Source: Ferruginibacter sp.
GTDB taxonomy: Bacteria > Bacteroidota > Bacteroidia > Chitinophagales > Chitinophagaceae
Assembly: GCA_013141435.1 (NCBI GenBank)
Contig: JABFQZ010000025.1
Span: 37,063-101,062 of the forward strand
Length of the DNA: 64,000 bases
Reading direction: 5' to 3'
Positions 1-7,734 of the stretch are shown one piece after another (positions within the stretch are counted from its first letter, which is position 1; each line of letters opens with the position of its first letter). The notes under the pieces are model-generated. The model saw nothing but the letters and a program-made list of their open reading frames with translations. It was not told the DNA's origin and searched no databases. A program made the translations under genes and the position numbers.

Positions 1-2
1 TA

Positions 3-1220
3 TTTATAATGCCCATGGTGCTAATTTTTGTAATGACACTTATACAAGATGCAGCATTTAAAACAATTAACGAAAAAGGTATTCCAATAGTATTTGTAAA
101 TAACGATAACGATTCGTTAGGCAATCAAATAGCAAATGGATTAATGCATAATGACCTTTGTAGCTATAACGATAGTATAAATGGAAAGCTAGCTACAGCC
201 GAGCTTGCACAAAAAGCAGTAGCCGACGGAAAGTTTTTGGTAGGTGTTGTAATACCAAAAGGAGCTACCGAAGCTATAAGAAAAAGTGTAACCAATTTGG
301 TAAACCAAACATTGGATAATAGCAACCTAAAAGCATCAACAAATATTGCAATAAGTGACTCTGTTGAAATTACAATATTAATAGACCCTGTTGCAAAAAA
401 ATCTTTTATAAACTCTGTTACAAGCAACTTGCACGAATTTATTTCCGAAATAAAAACAAAAATCATGTTTCAAACATTTTCGGAACAAATTGCTGATGTA
501 ATACCCGATAAAAAAAATGCCCCAAAAAGTGCATATAGCCAAACACAAATAATAAAATACAAAGAAGTGTATGCTTCAAAAAACGAAGATAAAATAATAC
601 CAAATGCAGTACAACACAATGTACCTGCGTGGGCAATTTTTGCCATGTTTTTTATTGCAATACCACTATCGGGTAGTATAATGAAAGAAAAAAACGAAGG
701 CAGTGTTTTTAGATTACACACTATGCCAAGCTCATATTTACTTTTGGTAAATGGTAAAATAATAGTGTATGTATTGGTGTGTATGCTTCAATTTTTATTG
801 ATGCTTACAGTAGGGTTGTATTTTTTACCTATGTTAGGCTTGCCCAAATTAGTATTGGGAAATAGTTATTTTGCAATTTTTTTATTAACAATGGCTACAG
901 CATTTGCAGCTACAGGTTATGGAGTAATGGTGGGCACACTTGCTAGCACCGAGCACCAAGCAGCTATTATGGGCTCATTATCTATTTTATTATTATCAGC
1001 CCTTGGTGGTGTGTGGGTACCAAGTTATGTAATGCCAGAGGTTATGAGAAACATCAGTGCATTTTCGCCATTAAACTGGGCATTATCGGGCTTTTACAAA
1101 TTATTTTTACGAGGAGGAAATGTTTCGCATATTATTTATGATGTTCTTAAATTGATGTTTTTCTTTTTTGTAACAATGATAATAGCCCATTTTGCACATA
1201 CTAAAAAACGTACAGTATAA
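3..1220 (+). CDS. ABC-2 type transporter permease (5' end outside window)
   Basis: Membrane subunit of an ABC exporter. The frame is open to the left edge, and the residues before the first in-window Met (Phe-Ile) continue a hydrophobic segment, so the true start and first membrane helix probably lie upstream. What is visible is the end of a hydrophobic segment, then about 190 hydrophilic residues (the large extracytoplasmic domain of ABC2_membrane_3-type permeases), then about five membrane helices from residue 205 to the C-terminus. The family signature region around SIMKEKNEGSVFRLHTMPSS follows the second helix. No ATPase subunit is in the window, so it is expected to the left. The gene precedes a carrier-protein/ligase gene set, and export of its product is an inference from that position. 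Substrate unknown. Confidence 0.85.
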   Translation, partial: FIMPMVLIFVMTLIQDAAFKTINEKGIPIVFVNNDNDSLGNQIANGLMHNDLCSYNDSINGKLATAELAQKAVADGKFLVGVVIPKGATEAIRKSVTNLVNQTLDNSNLKASTNIAISDSVEITILIDPVAKKSFINSVTSNLHEFISEIKTKIMFQTFSEQIADVIPDKKNAPKSAYSQTQIIKYKEVYASKNEDKIIPNAVQHNVPAWAIFAMFFIAIPLSGSIMKEKNEGSVFRLHTMPSSYLLLVNGKIIVYVLVCMLQFLLMLTVGLYFLPMLGLPKLVLGNSYFAIFLLTMATAFAATGYGVMVGTLASTEHQAAIMGSLSILLLSALGGVWVPSYVMPEVMRNISAFSPLNWALSGFYKLFLRGGNVSHIIYDVLKLMFFFFVTMIIAHFAHTKKRTV

Positions 1221-1229
1221 TATTTAAAA

Positions 1230-1237
1230 TACTTTTG
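1230..1237 (+). promoter_or_regulatory. Bacteroidota -7 box (TACTTTTG)
   Basis: This is an exact TAnnTTTG match in the 79-nt gap between the permease and the carrier protein, about 60 nt before the carrier-protein start. It suggests the biosynthetic genes can be transcribed separately from the permease. No clear -33 TTTG was found. Confidence 0.4.
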
Positions 1238-1299
1238 TAATTTTTAATACTATACAAATATGCTTAAAAATTTACTTTTTAATTTTATTACTTACAAAA

Positions 1300-1548
1300 A
1301 TGAACACAGATAAAATTATTGCGGATATAAAAATATTTATCGAAAAAAATTTACTTTCTTCCGATATAAAAATTGATGAATCAACAGATTTAAAACAAGC
1401 AGGAATAGACTCATTTTCTACAGTAGAAATTATACTTTTTATTGAAAGAAAATTTGGAGTATCAATACCCGATGAAAAATTACTACCCGAAAATTTCAAA
1501 ACAATATCTTCACTTTCTAAAATAGTGTTAGAGCAATTAGCACAATAG
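1300..1548 (+). CDS. Acyl/peptidyl carrier protein (free-standing)
   Basis: An 82-residue carrier protein. The phosphopantetheine attachment serine is Ser38 in the motif GIDSFSTVEI (GxDSL-type with Phe for Leu), followed by the conserved helix IERKFGVSIPDEKL. The length is normal for a discrete ACP/PCP. It starts a tight run with an HxxxD acyltransferase, an FAD oxidoreductase and an AMP-forming ligase. The natural reading is that the ligase loads an acyl or aminoacyl group on Ser38 and the other enzymes act on the tethered group. Whether it is a fatty-acyl or aminoacyl carrier cannot be told from sequence. Confidence 0.88.
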   Translation: MNTDKIIADIKIFIEKNLLSSDIKIDESTDLKQAGIDSFSTVEIILFIERKFGVSIPDEKLLPENFKTISSLSKIVLEQLAQ

Positions 1549-1566
1549 CTGTAAAGAATTTTATTA

Positions 1567-2883
1567 ATGCAATTTTTTGACAATACCATTTTCCCCAAAA
1601 AAGTATTTTTAACTGGTGCCGATTGTTTTCATTTGGTATTAGATAAGCATGCCCAAAAAAATAAAATTGGCGGAAACGTAATGAGAAAAGCGTTTTATTT
1701 TAAAGAAAATTTATGTAAAGAAGAAGTACTCACAATACTAAACAAATCGGCAATTTTGTATTGGTTATGCAATATTGAATTTGTGCCAGGCTTTTTATTG
1801 CGAAAGCCATATTGGAAATTTTTGGACAAATCGCAACAAATAGAACTAACAATACACAACGAAATCGAAATAAAAAAAATACCTCAAAGTATTTTAAATA
1901 GAGATATAACAATAAATGCAAAAAAATATATAGAAGCAGACATTGTTTACTATAACAATAACACATGCGCCTTTGTATTATCATGGAACCATATTTTGTT
2001 AGATGCAAGTGGTACAATTTTATTAGTAGAGCATATTAATCAAATCATTAACAATGAAAAAATAGTAACATCTAATTTTTTTCCAACTAAGGAACCCAAA
2101 ACAAATATTTATAAGTACATAAAAAATATGTATGAAGTAAAAAGTTTTGTACAAAAATCATCGAAAGCGCCAGTAAGTTCAGTTTATAAAATATGCCAAA
2201 ACCCTACCAAAGAAACCAAAACACAAATTATAAATTTTAACATAAGCGATACTGTTTTAATAAACGAAAATGCATTAAAATGTGGTGCTCGTTTCGGACC
2301 AACATTATTTTTTATAGCTGTTTGTATGCACACTATAAATGAGGTGCAAAAGCAAAGAAATTGTGAGAGTGATATTTGGCTGCCTGTACCCTACGATGCA
2401 AGGCTTGCTGGAGCCAAAGCACCAATAATAACAAATAATGTATCATTTTTATTTTATCGAATTACCCAAAAAGAATTAGGTAACATTGCTCAAACAATTG
2501 CCCAACTAAATAAGCAAATGGTACATCAAATTAAAATTGGAATGCCCAAAAAATACAACATATTTTTAAATATGATGCGTCATATACCTTTATGGCTGTA
2601 TTATTTTTTAATTAGTAAAACTGGTGAGGGTACATTTGCAAGTTTTTTATACTCATCTACAGGTAGTAAATTTGAAGGGTTACAATTTTTATTTAAGAAA
2701 GAAATAGAAGATATTTTAATGATACCTGCACTTACATTTCCACCAGGGCTAACATTTGTATTTTTAAATAATGCACAAAAATGTAGCATAAATATTTCGT
2801 ATGCTACCGATATTATTGCCCCACACGAATTTCATTTTATTGAAAATAAATTGAAAGAATTACTTTTAACTAAAAATTTATGA
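1567..2883 (+). CDS. HxxxD-motif acyltransferase / condensation-domain-like protein
   Basis: A 438-residue protein of the CoA-dependent acyltransferase superfamily (NRPS condensation domains, wax ester synthases, chloramphenicol acetyltransferase). The catalytic motif is His142-x3-Asp146 in WNHILLDASG. A second conserved region around VPYDARLAG (about residue 280) fits the bridge region of the fold. The length of about 440 residues equals one free-standing condensation-type domain. It begins 18 nt after the carrier protein and overlaps the next gene by 4 nt, so it is translationally coupled. By family it should join a carrier-bound acyl group to an amine or alcohol. Donor and acceptor are unknown. 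Confidence 0.75.
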   Translation: MQFFDNTIFPKKVFLTGADCFHLVLDKHAQKNKIGGNVMRKAFYFKENLCKEEVLTILNKSAILYWLCNIEFVPGFLLRKPYWKFLDKSQQIELTIHNEIEIKKIPQSILNRDITINAKKYIEADIVYYNNNTCAFVLSWNHILLDASGTILLVEHINQIINNEKIVTSNFFPTKEPKTNIYKYIKNMYEVKSFVQKSSKAPVSSVYKICQNPTKETKTQIINFNISDTVLINENALKCGARFGPTLFFIAVCMHTINEVQKQRNCESDIWLPVPYDARLAGAKAPIITNNVSFLFYRITQKELGNIAQTIAQLNKQMVHQIKIGMPKKYNIFLNMMRHIPLWLYYFLISKTGEGTFASFLYSSTGSKFEGLQFLFKKEIEDILMIPALTFPPGLTFVFLNNAQKCSINISYATDIIAPHEFHFIENKLKELLLTKNL

Positions 2884-4139
2884 ATCTAATTACCAATACA
2901 GATATTATCGTTATTGGTGGTGGTGCTGCTGGCATTTCGGCTGCTGTGGCAGCATCTAAATCTAACCAAAAGGTTGTATTAATTGAACAAAATGGTTTTT
3001 TGGGAGGTAAAGCTACAGCTGCCCAAGTGGGTACAATTTGTGGGCTTTATAAATTTAGTAAAAATAAAACACCCGAATATATTGTAAATGGGTTTGTAAA
3101 AGATTTTGCAGAAAACTTACAAGCCGTTTCTGATTCAAAACCCTTGCATAGTGCCGAAGGATTGCACTATTTGCCTTACAATATAGATGCATTTAAAAAT
3201 ATTGCTGTTGAGTTATTGTATAAAAGTAATGTAAAAGTTTACAGAAATTGTAAAGTAATAAGTGTAGAAGTGCAAGAAACATCAATTAAAACAATATGTT
3301 TTGAAAATGAAAACGGCATTTCTAAAATTAGTTTTAAAGCTATTGTAGATTGCTCTGGCGATAGTATAATTAGCCAATTAGTCAATATTGATATTATTAA
3401 GAGTAAAAAATATCAAGCAGCAGCCCAAGTTTTTACTATGCAAGGTGTTGATGAAAAAAATGAAGCAAGACTTAGTTTTATTTTAATGAAATCTCTATCT
3501 AGTGCTATTGAAAAAAAACTTTTACCTCATTTTTTTGATAGAATTTATGTTGTGCAAGGTTCTTTAAAAAATAATTGTGTTAGTTTAAAAATTGGAATAC
3601 CAAAAGCTGTAACTTTTTCAAATAACAATATCAAACAATTAGAAAAATCGGCGGCCGAAATAATAGAAAAATTAAGCGAATTCTTAATCATTAATGTTAC
3701 ATGCTTTAAAAATGCAAAGGTATTGAGCATAGCGCCAGAAGTGGGTATAAGAGTAGGAGTGCGGTCGTTGGGGAAATATATTTTGTCGGAAAATGATGTA
3801 TTGACTTGCAGAAAATTTGATACGGCTATTGCTAATGGTAGCTGGCCAATTGAAGAATGGGATTTGCATAAAAGAGTAAATATGCGGTATTTTGAAATAA
3901 ATAATTTTTACCAAATTCCGGCAGACTGTCTACAATCTAATACCATTAAAAATTTATTTTTTGCTGGCCGAAATATTTCGGCAACAACGGGTGCTATAGC
4001 AAGCGCTAGAGTTATAGGAGTGTGTATGCAAACTGGTTATGCAGCAGGCAGTATTGCGGCTGCTTTTGCAGAGTGTGGCTTTATAGACGTTGCAATAAAA
4101 CTTATTAAACAAACACAATTATTAAAAGTACAAAAATGA
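2880..4139 (+). CDS. FAD-dependent oxidoreductase (FAD_oxidored family)
   Basis: A 419-residue flavoprotein. The N-terminal Rossmann motif GGGAAG lies at residues 13-18 and is followed by an acidic ribose-binding strand end (VVLIEQ). The GGKATAAQVGTICG stretch is typical of the PF12831-type FAD oxidoreductases. A C-terminal FAD-contact segment (LFFAGRNISATTGAIASARVIG) is intact. There is no signal peptide, so it is cytosolic. It overlaps both neighbours by 4 nt. In this context it probably oxidises a carrier-bound or released intermediate. Substrate unknown. A halogenase is less likely because the usual WxWxIP motif was not found. Confidence 0.8.
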   Translation: MNLITNTDIIVIGGGAAGISAAVAASKSNQKVVLIEQNGFLGGKATAAQVGTICGLYKFSKNKTPEYIVNGFVKDFAENLQAVSDSKPLHSAEGLHYLPYNIDAFKNIAVELLYKSNVKVYRNCKVISVEVQETSIKTICFENENGISKISFKAIVDCSGDSIISQLVNIDIIKSKKYQAAAQVFTMQGVDEKNEARLSFILMKSLSSAIEKKLLPHFFDRIYVVQGSLKNNCVSLKIGIPKAVTFSNNNIKQLEKSAAEIIEKLSEFLIINVTCFKNAKVLSIAPEVGIRVGVRSLGKYILSENDVLTCRKFDTAIANGSWPIEEWDLHKRVNMRYFEINNFYQIPADCLQSNTIKNLFFAGRNISATTGAIASARVIGVCMQTGYAAGSIAAAFAECGFIDVAIKLIKQTQLLKVQK

Positions 4140-5578
4140 GCAAGTATTTGGTATATGAGCTTTTAAAAGACGCAGCTATTAAATGGCCAAACAATGTAGC
4201 TATAATTGATGAGTATGGTAGCTTAACTTTTGAGGAATTGTATTTTGAAGTAAAATTTTTAAAAAATAAGTTACTTGTACTTGGTGTTACCAATGGCTTA
4301 GGTATTGGGGTAAAGGCAAAAAATGGACGAAATTTTATTATTGGGCTTTTTGCTGCAGTTGGTTGCGGTGCTACTGTAATGCCATTAGCAAATCAATTAA
4401 AAGATGCTGAAATAGAAAATATTTTAAAAGAAGCAAAACTACATTTTATAATAGATGACAATAGTGGTACAAGTGCTTTTTTAAAAGTTGTAACCGAAAT
4501 TAAACTCAATAAAGAATCATTTGTTTTTTGTACAACGAATATTAGTACCAATCTTTTATTTGCAGCACATGTAAATAACCCAGCATTTATAAGGTTTACA
4601 TCTGGTACTACAGGGCACTCAAAAGGTGTGATTGTATCTCACCAATCGGTAATAGAACGAATAGAAACTGCTAATATAGTTTTGGAACTAAATGATAAAG
4701 ATACTGTTATTTGGATGTTGCCAATAGCTTATCATTTTATGGTGTCGGTTATTTTGTATGTTCGCTTTGGTGCTGCAATTGCTATCGCAAAAGATTTTTT
4801 GGCAAAAAATATTATTGACTTAACCAATACAAATGCAGGTACATTAATATATGCATCGCCTATACAAATACGTTTATTGAGCAATGATATTGGCAATGAA
4901 AAAATGCCAACATTAAAAAGAGTTATATCTACTTCGGCAGGTATTGGGTTAGATGTGTGTAGTGCTTTTAAAAAAAGATTTGATATAAATGTAAGCCAAG
5001 CCTATGGAATTATAGAAATTGGATTGCCAATAATTAATTATAAAAAATCTGCCGAAATGCCCGAAGCTGTTGGTTTTGCCGTACCTGGTTATACAGTAGA
5101 TATTTTAGATGATGCATACAACCCATTGCCAGCAGGCAAAATTGGCTATTTGGGTATAAAAGGACCTGGCATGTTCGATGCATATTTATTGCCTGCAACT
5201 TTGCGAAAAGAAAACTTGCAAAATGGTTATTTTTTAACTGCCGATTTTGCTTCTAAAACAATTGATGGATTAATTAAAATAGAAGGACGCTCAAAATCGG
5301 TAATAAACATTGGTGGCATAAAAATTTTTCCAGAAGAAGTAGAGGCAGTGTTGGAAAGCATACCCGAAATAAAACAAGCAAAAGTTTTTAGCACTCCGCA
5401 CCCATTACTAGGGCAAATAATAGAAGCAGAAATCATTGTACATAATGGAAAAATAATTGATGTAGAAGAAACAATTTTATACTGTAAAAAAAGACTTTCA
5501 AATTTTAAAGCACCTCAAAAATTAAATATAGTATCACATTTGGCTATGACAAATACAGGAAAACTTATGAGATATTAA
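4136..5578 (+). CDS. AMP-forming acyl/amino-acid ligase (adenylation enzyme)
   Basis: A 480-residue ANL-superfamily enzyme. The P-loop is TSGTTGHSKG (residues 155-164). It also shows an aromatic/Glu motif QAYGIIEIG, the hinge region DGLIKIEGRSKSVINIGGIKIFPEEVE, and the catalytic C-terminal lysine Lys476 in TNTGKLMRY. It should adenylate a carboxylic acid and load it on the carrier protein four genes upstream in the same operon. The ATGA overlap with the preceding gene supports coupling. Its substrate class (fatty, aromatic or amino acid) cannot be read from the sequence by eye. Confidence 0.85.
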   Translation: MSKYLVYELLKDAAIKWPNNVAIIDEYGSLTFEELYFEVKFLKNKLLVLGVTNGLGIGVKAKNGRNFIIGLFAAVGCGATVMPLANQLKDAEIENILKEAKLHFIIDDNSGTSAFLKVVTEIKLNKESFVFCTTNISTNLLFAAHVNNPAFIRFTSGTTGHSKGVIVSHQSVIERIETANIVLELNDKDTVIWMLPIAYHFMVSVILYVRFGAAIAIAKDFLAKNIIDLTNTNAGTLIYASPIQIRLLSNDIGNEKMPTLKRVISTSAGIGLDVCSAFKKRFDINVSQAYGIIEIGLPIINYKKSAEMPEAVGFAVPGYTVDILDDAYNPLPAGKIGYLGIKGPGMFDAYLLPATLRKENLQNGYFLTADFASKTIDGLIKIEGRSKSVINIGGIKIFPEEVEAVLESIPEIKQAKVFSTPHPLLGQIIEAEIIVHNGKIIDVEETILYCKKRLSNFKAPQKLNIVSHLAMTNTGKLMRY

Positions 5579-5584
5579 TTTTTT

Positions 5585-6014
5585 TTGGTTAAACATTGGC
5601 AAGGGTTTGATGTGGGCCTTGTAGAAAAGGAAATAGCAGAAAATAGGCAATGGAAAATTATAAAAAACAACGAAGTAGTATGTGTATTTGCAATAACTTA
5701 TAACGATCCTATTATTTGGGAAGAAAAAGACAAAGATTCGGCAGTATACATACACCGAATAGTAACCCACCCAAATTATAGGGGTAATAACTATGTAAAA
5801 AACATTGTAGCATGGGCACATATATTTTGCAAACAAAAAGAAATAGATTTTATTAGATACTTGGGGCGATAATGAAAAACTGATAACACATTATCAAAAT
5901 TGTGGGTTTAATTTTTTAGGATTATCAAACGAAATAAAACCTGAGAGTTTGTCAAAACACTACAATTCATTAAGGCTAAGTTTGTTTGAAATAAAAATAA
6001 AAATAAAAAAATAA
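5585..6014 (+). pseudogene. GNAT N-acetyltransferase remnant (N-truncated, frameshifted)
   Basis: The residues WQGFDVGLVEKEIAENRQWK, then VYIHRIVTHPNYRGN (the acetyl-CoA loop), are clearly from a GNAT acetyltransferase. The frame then stops at 5870-5872 (…FIRYLGR). Shifted into another frame at about 5856, the family C-terminus resumes as DTWGDNEKLITHYQNCGFNF and ends at TAA 6012-6014. Loss of one 5-nt copy of a TTAGA tandem (expected ATTAGATTAGATAC, seen ATTAGATAC) would explain the shift. The first ~40 family residues are also missing: the only start is a TTG at 5585, seven bases after the ligase stop. Both defects argue for a dead gene rather than a sequencing slip. Confidence 0.7.
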
Positions 6015-6099
6015 AATACAGAAATGATTTAAGAATACAACTCAAAAAAATGTATTTATTGTAAATTTCTTATATTCATATTCTAAAAACACACTTATC

Positions 6100-6843
6100 A
6101 TGATAGTTATTGCATTGTACAACCTAAAAGGTGGTGTAGGCAAAACCGCCAGTTGCGTAAATTTTTCTTACCTCTCTGCCAAAGAAGGTTACAAAACTTT
6201 GCTTTGGGATATAGACCCACAGGGAGCTACTTCGTTTTATTTTAAAGCAAAAACCAAATCTCACCCAGGCATAAAAAAACTAATAAGTAAAGATGCTAAT
6301 TTGGATACGGCAATATTAGAAACAGGGTATCAAAATTTAGATATTATACCTGCCGATAATTCAGCAAAAAGTTTTGATATAATGCTTGAAGAAATGAAAG
6401 GCAAAAAAAATGTACTTAAAAATGCTTTAAAACAATTTGACGGAGAGTACGATTTTGTATTTATAGATTGCCCACCAGGCTTTTCGGCACTTAGCGAAAA
6501 TATTTTTAGTGCCGCAGATATTGTACTTATGCCAGTAATACCTACAACACTTTCGGTGCGTACATACAATATGGTAAAAGATTATTTTAAAGAAAAAGAA
6601 TTGGATATGGCAAAGCTTATGTGTTTCTTTACAATGACCGATTTGCGAAAAAATATGCACCATCAAATAATGGAGCAACTATTTAAAGACAAACGATTTT
6701 TTGGTAATTATATTCCTTATTTATCTGATGTAGAAAAAATGGGTGTGCACAAACAACCTATAGAAGAGTTTGCCCGCAGTGGTTATGCAGCCAAATGCTA
6801 TAGAGAATTATGGATAGAAATAACAGAAGGTGTGTTGGAATAA
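6100..6843 (+). CDS. ParA/Soj-family ATPase
   Basis: A 247-residue deviant Walker-A ATPase: KGGVGKTA at residues 9-16, the A' motif LLWDIDPQGATS and Walker B VFIDCPPG are all intact. The family positions cargo such as chromosome origins, plasmids or protein arrays through ATP-driven dimerisation. No ParB or parS is next to it, so it is an orphan and not the chromosomal par locus. An esterase gene follows 31 nt downstream, probably co-transcribed. Its cargo cannot be inferred. Confidence 0.88.
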   Translation: MIVIALYNLKGGVGKTASCVNFSYLSAKEGYKTLLWDIDPQGATSFYFKAKTKSHPGIKKLISKDANLDTAILETGYQNLDIIPADNSAKSFDIMLEEMKGKKNVLKNALKQFDGEYDFVFIDCPPGFSALSENIFSAADIVLMPVIPTTLSVRTYNMVKDYFKEKELDMAKLMCFFTMTDLRKNMHHQIMEQLFKDKRFFGNYIPYLSDVEKMGVHKQPIEEFARSGYAAKCYRELWIEITEGVLE

Positions 6844-6874
6844 ATAATTTATATTTTTAAACTTATAACAATTA

Positions 6875-7606
6875 ATGAAAAGAGAAACAACAAGTTGGTT
6901 TAGCCCAGCATTACAATTAGATATGCCAATAGTAGCGTATGGCGATTATGGATTTGCACTTTTATTAGTACCAACCGCCGCTGCCGATTATTTAGAGTAC
7001 GAACGTTTTAAGCTTATAGAAAGCCTAGCGCCAGTAATAAATAGCGGAAAAGTACGTGTGTTTTCCGTAAATAGTATCAATAAAGAAAGCTGGATGAATA
7101 AAGAAATGGAAGGTGCGCATAAAGCCATACGGCAAAACCAATTCAATAAATATATTTTTGAAGAAGTCATACCTTTTATTAAAACCAACACTTCGCAAGA
7201 AACACCAATAATTTTATGTGGAGCTTCGTTTGGTGCATTGCATAGTATGAATTTATTTTTGAAAAGACCTGATTTAATAGACGGTGTAATAGCAATGAGT
7301 GGTGTGTACGACCTTACCGAATATGCAGATGGCTATTGGGACGATCAAGTATATTTTAATTCGCCAGCACATTATATTCCAAATTTGAACGATGAGTGGT
7401 ATTTAAACAATATTCGCAAAAGTAATCATATACATATACTCACTGGTGGTGGCGATTACGAAGACCCAACTGCTACAGCAAAATTTTCGGAAATACTATA
7501 CTCAAAAGGTATACAACATGAAGCATCTATTTGGGGTACCGAATGGAAACATGATTGGCCTACTTGGAGAGCCATGTTGCCATTGTATTTAGAAACGAAG
7601 TTTTAG
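6875..7606 (+). CDS. Alpha/beta-hydrolase-fold esterase
   Basis: A 243-residue putative esterase without a signal peptide. The nucleophile elbow is GASFG (Gly-x-Ser-x-Gly) within IILCGASFGALHSM. A late Asp in GGGDYEDP and a His in WKHDWPTW are in the right order to complete the triad. It resembles the cytosolic esterase family COG4947 rather than secreted lipases. It follows the ParA-like gene by 31 nt, and a strong hairpin terminator follows. Substrate unknown. Confidence 0.75.
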   Translation: MKRETTSWFSPALQLDMPIVAYGDYGFALLLVPTAAADYLEYERFKLIESLAPVINSGKVRVFSVNSINKESWMNKEMEGAHKAIRQNQFNKYIFEEVIPFIKTNTSQETPIILCGASFGALHSMNLFLKRPDLIDGVIAMSGVYDLTEYADGYWDDQVYFNSPAHYIPNLNDEWYLNNIRKSNHIHILTGGGDYEDPTATAKFSEILYSKGIQHEASIWGTEWKHDWPTWRAMLPLYLETKF

Positions 7607-7633
7607 AGTTTTCAGCAAGCTATAAAGACCACA

Positions 7634-7680
7634 AAGGGCGCAAAAGGATATTTTACTTCTTTTGCGCCTTTTGTTTTTTT
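7634..7680 (+). terminator. Hairpin terminator after the esterase gene
   Basis: Arms GGCGCAAAAG (7637-7646) and CTTTTGCGCC (7659-7668) form a perfect 10-bp stem, extended by weaker pairs. The loop is 12 nt and a run of T follows. The flanking ACCACAAAG text resembles the palindrome at 52849-52918. Confidence 0.8.
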
Positions 7681-7734
7681 TCTTTACTTCTTTGAGTGAA
7701 ACCCTTTATGAAACCTATTATTTATCTTTACCAA

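Noticed and set aside
1300..5578. Assignment of the left-edge gene set to a flexirubin or aryl-polyene cluster
   Set aside because: No ketosynthase, dehydratase, DarA/DarB or ammonia lyase gene is in the window, so the product class cannot be named.
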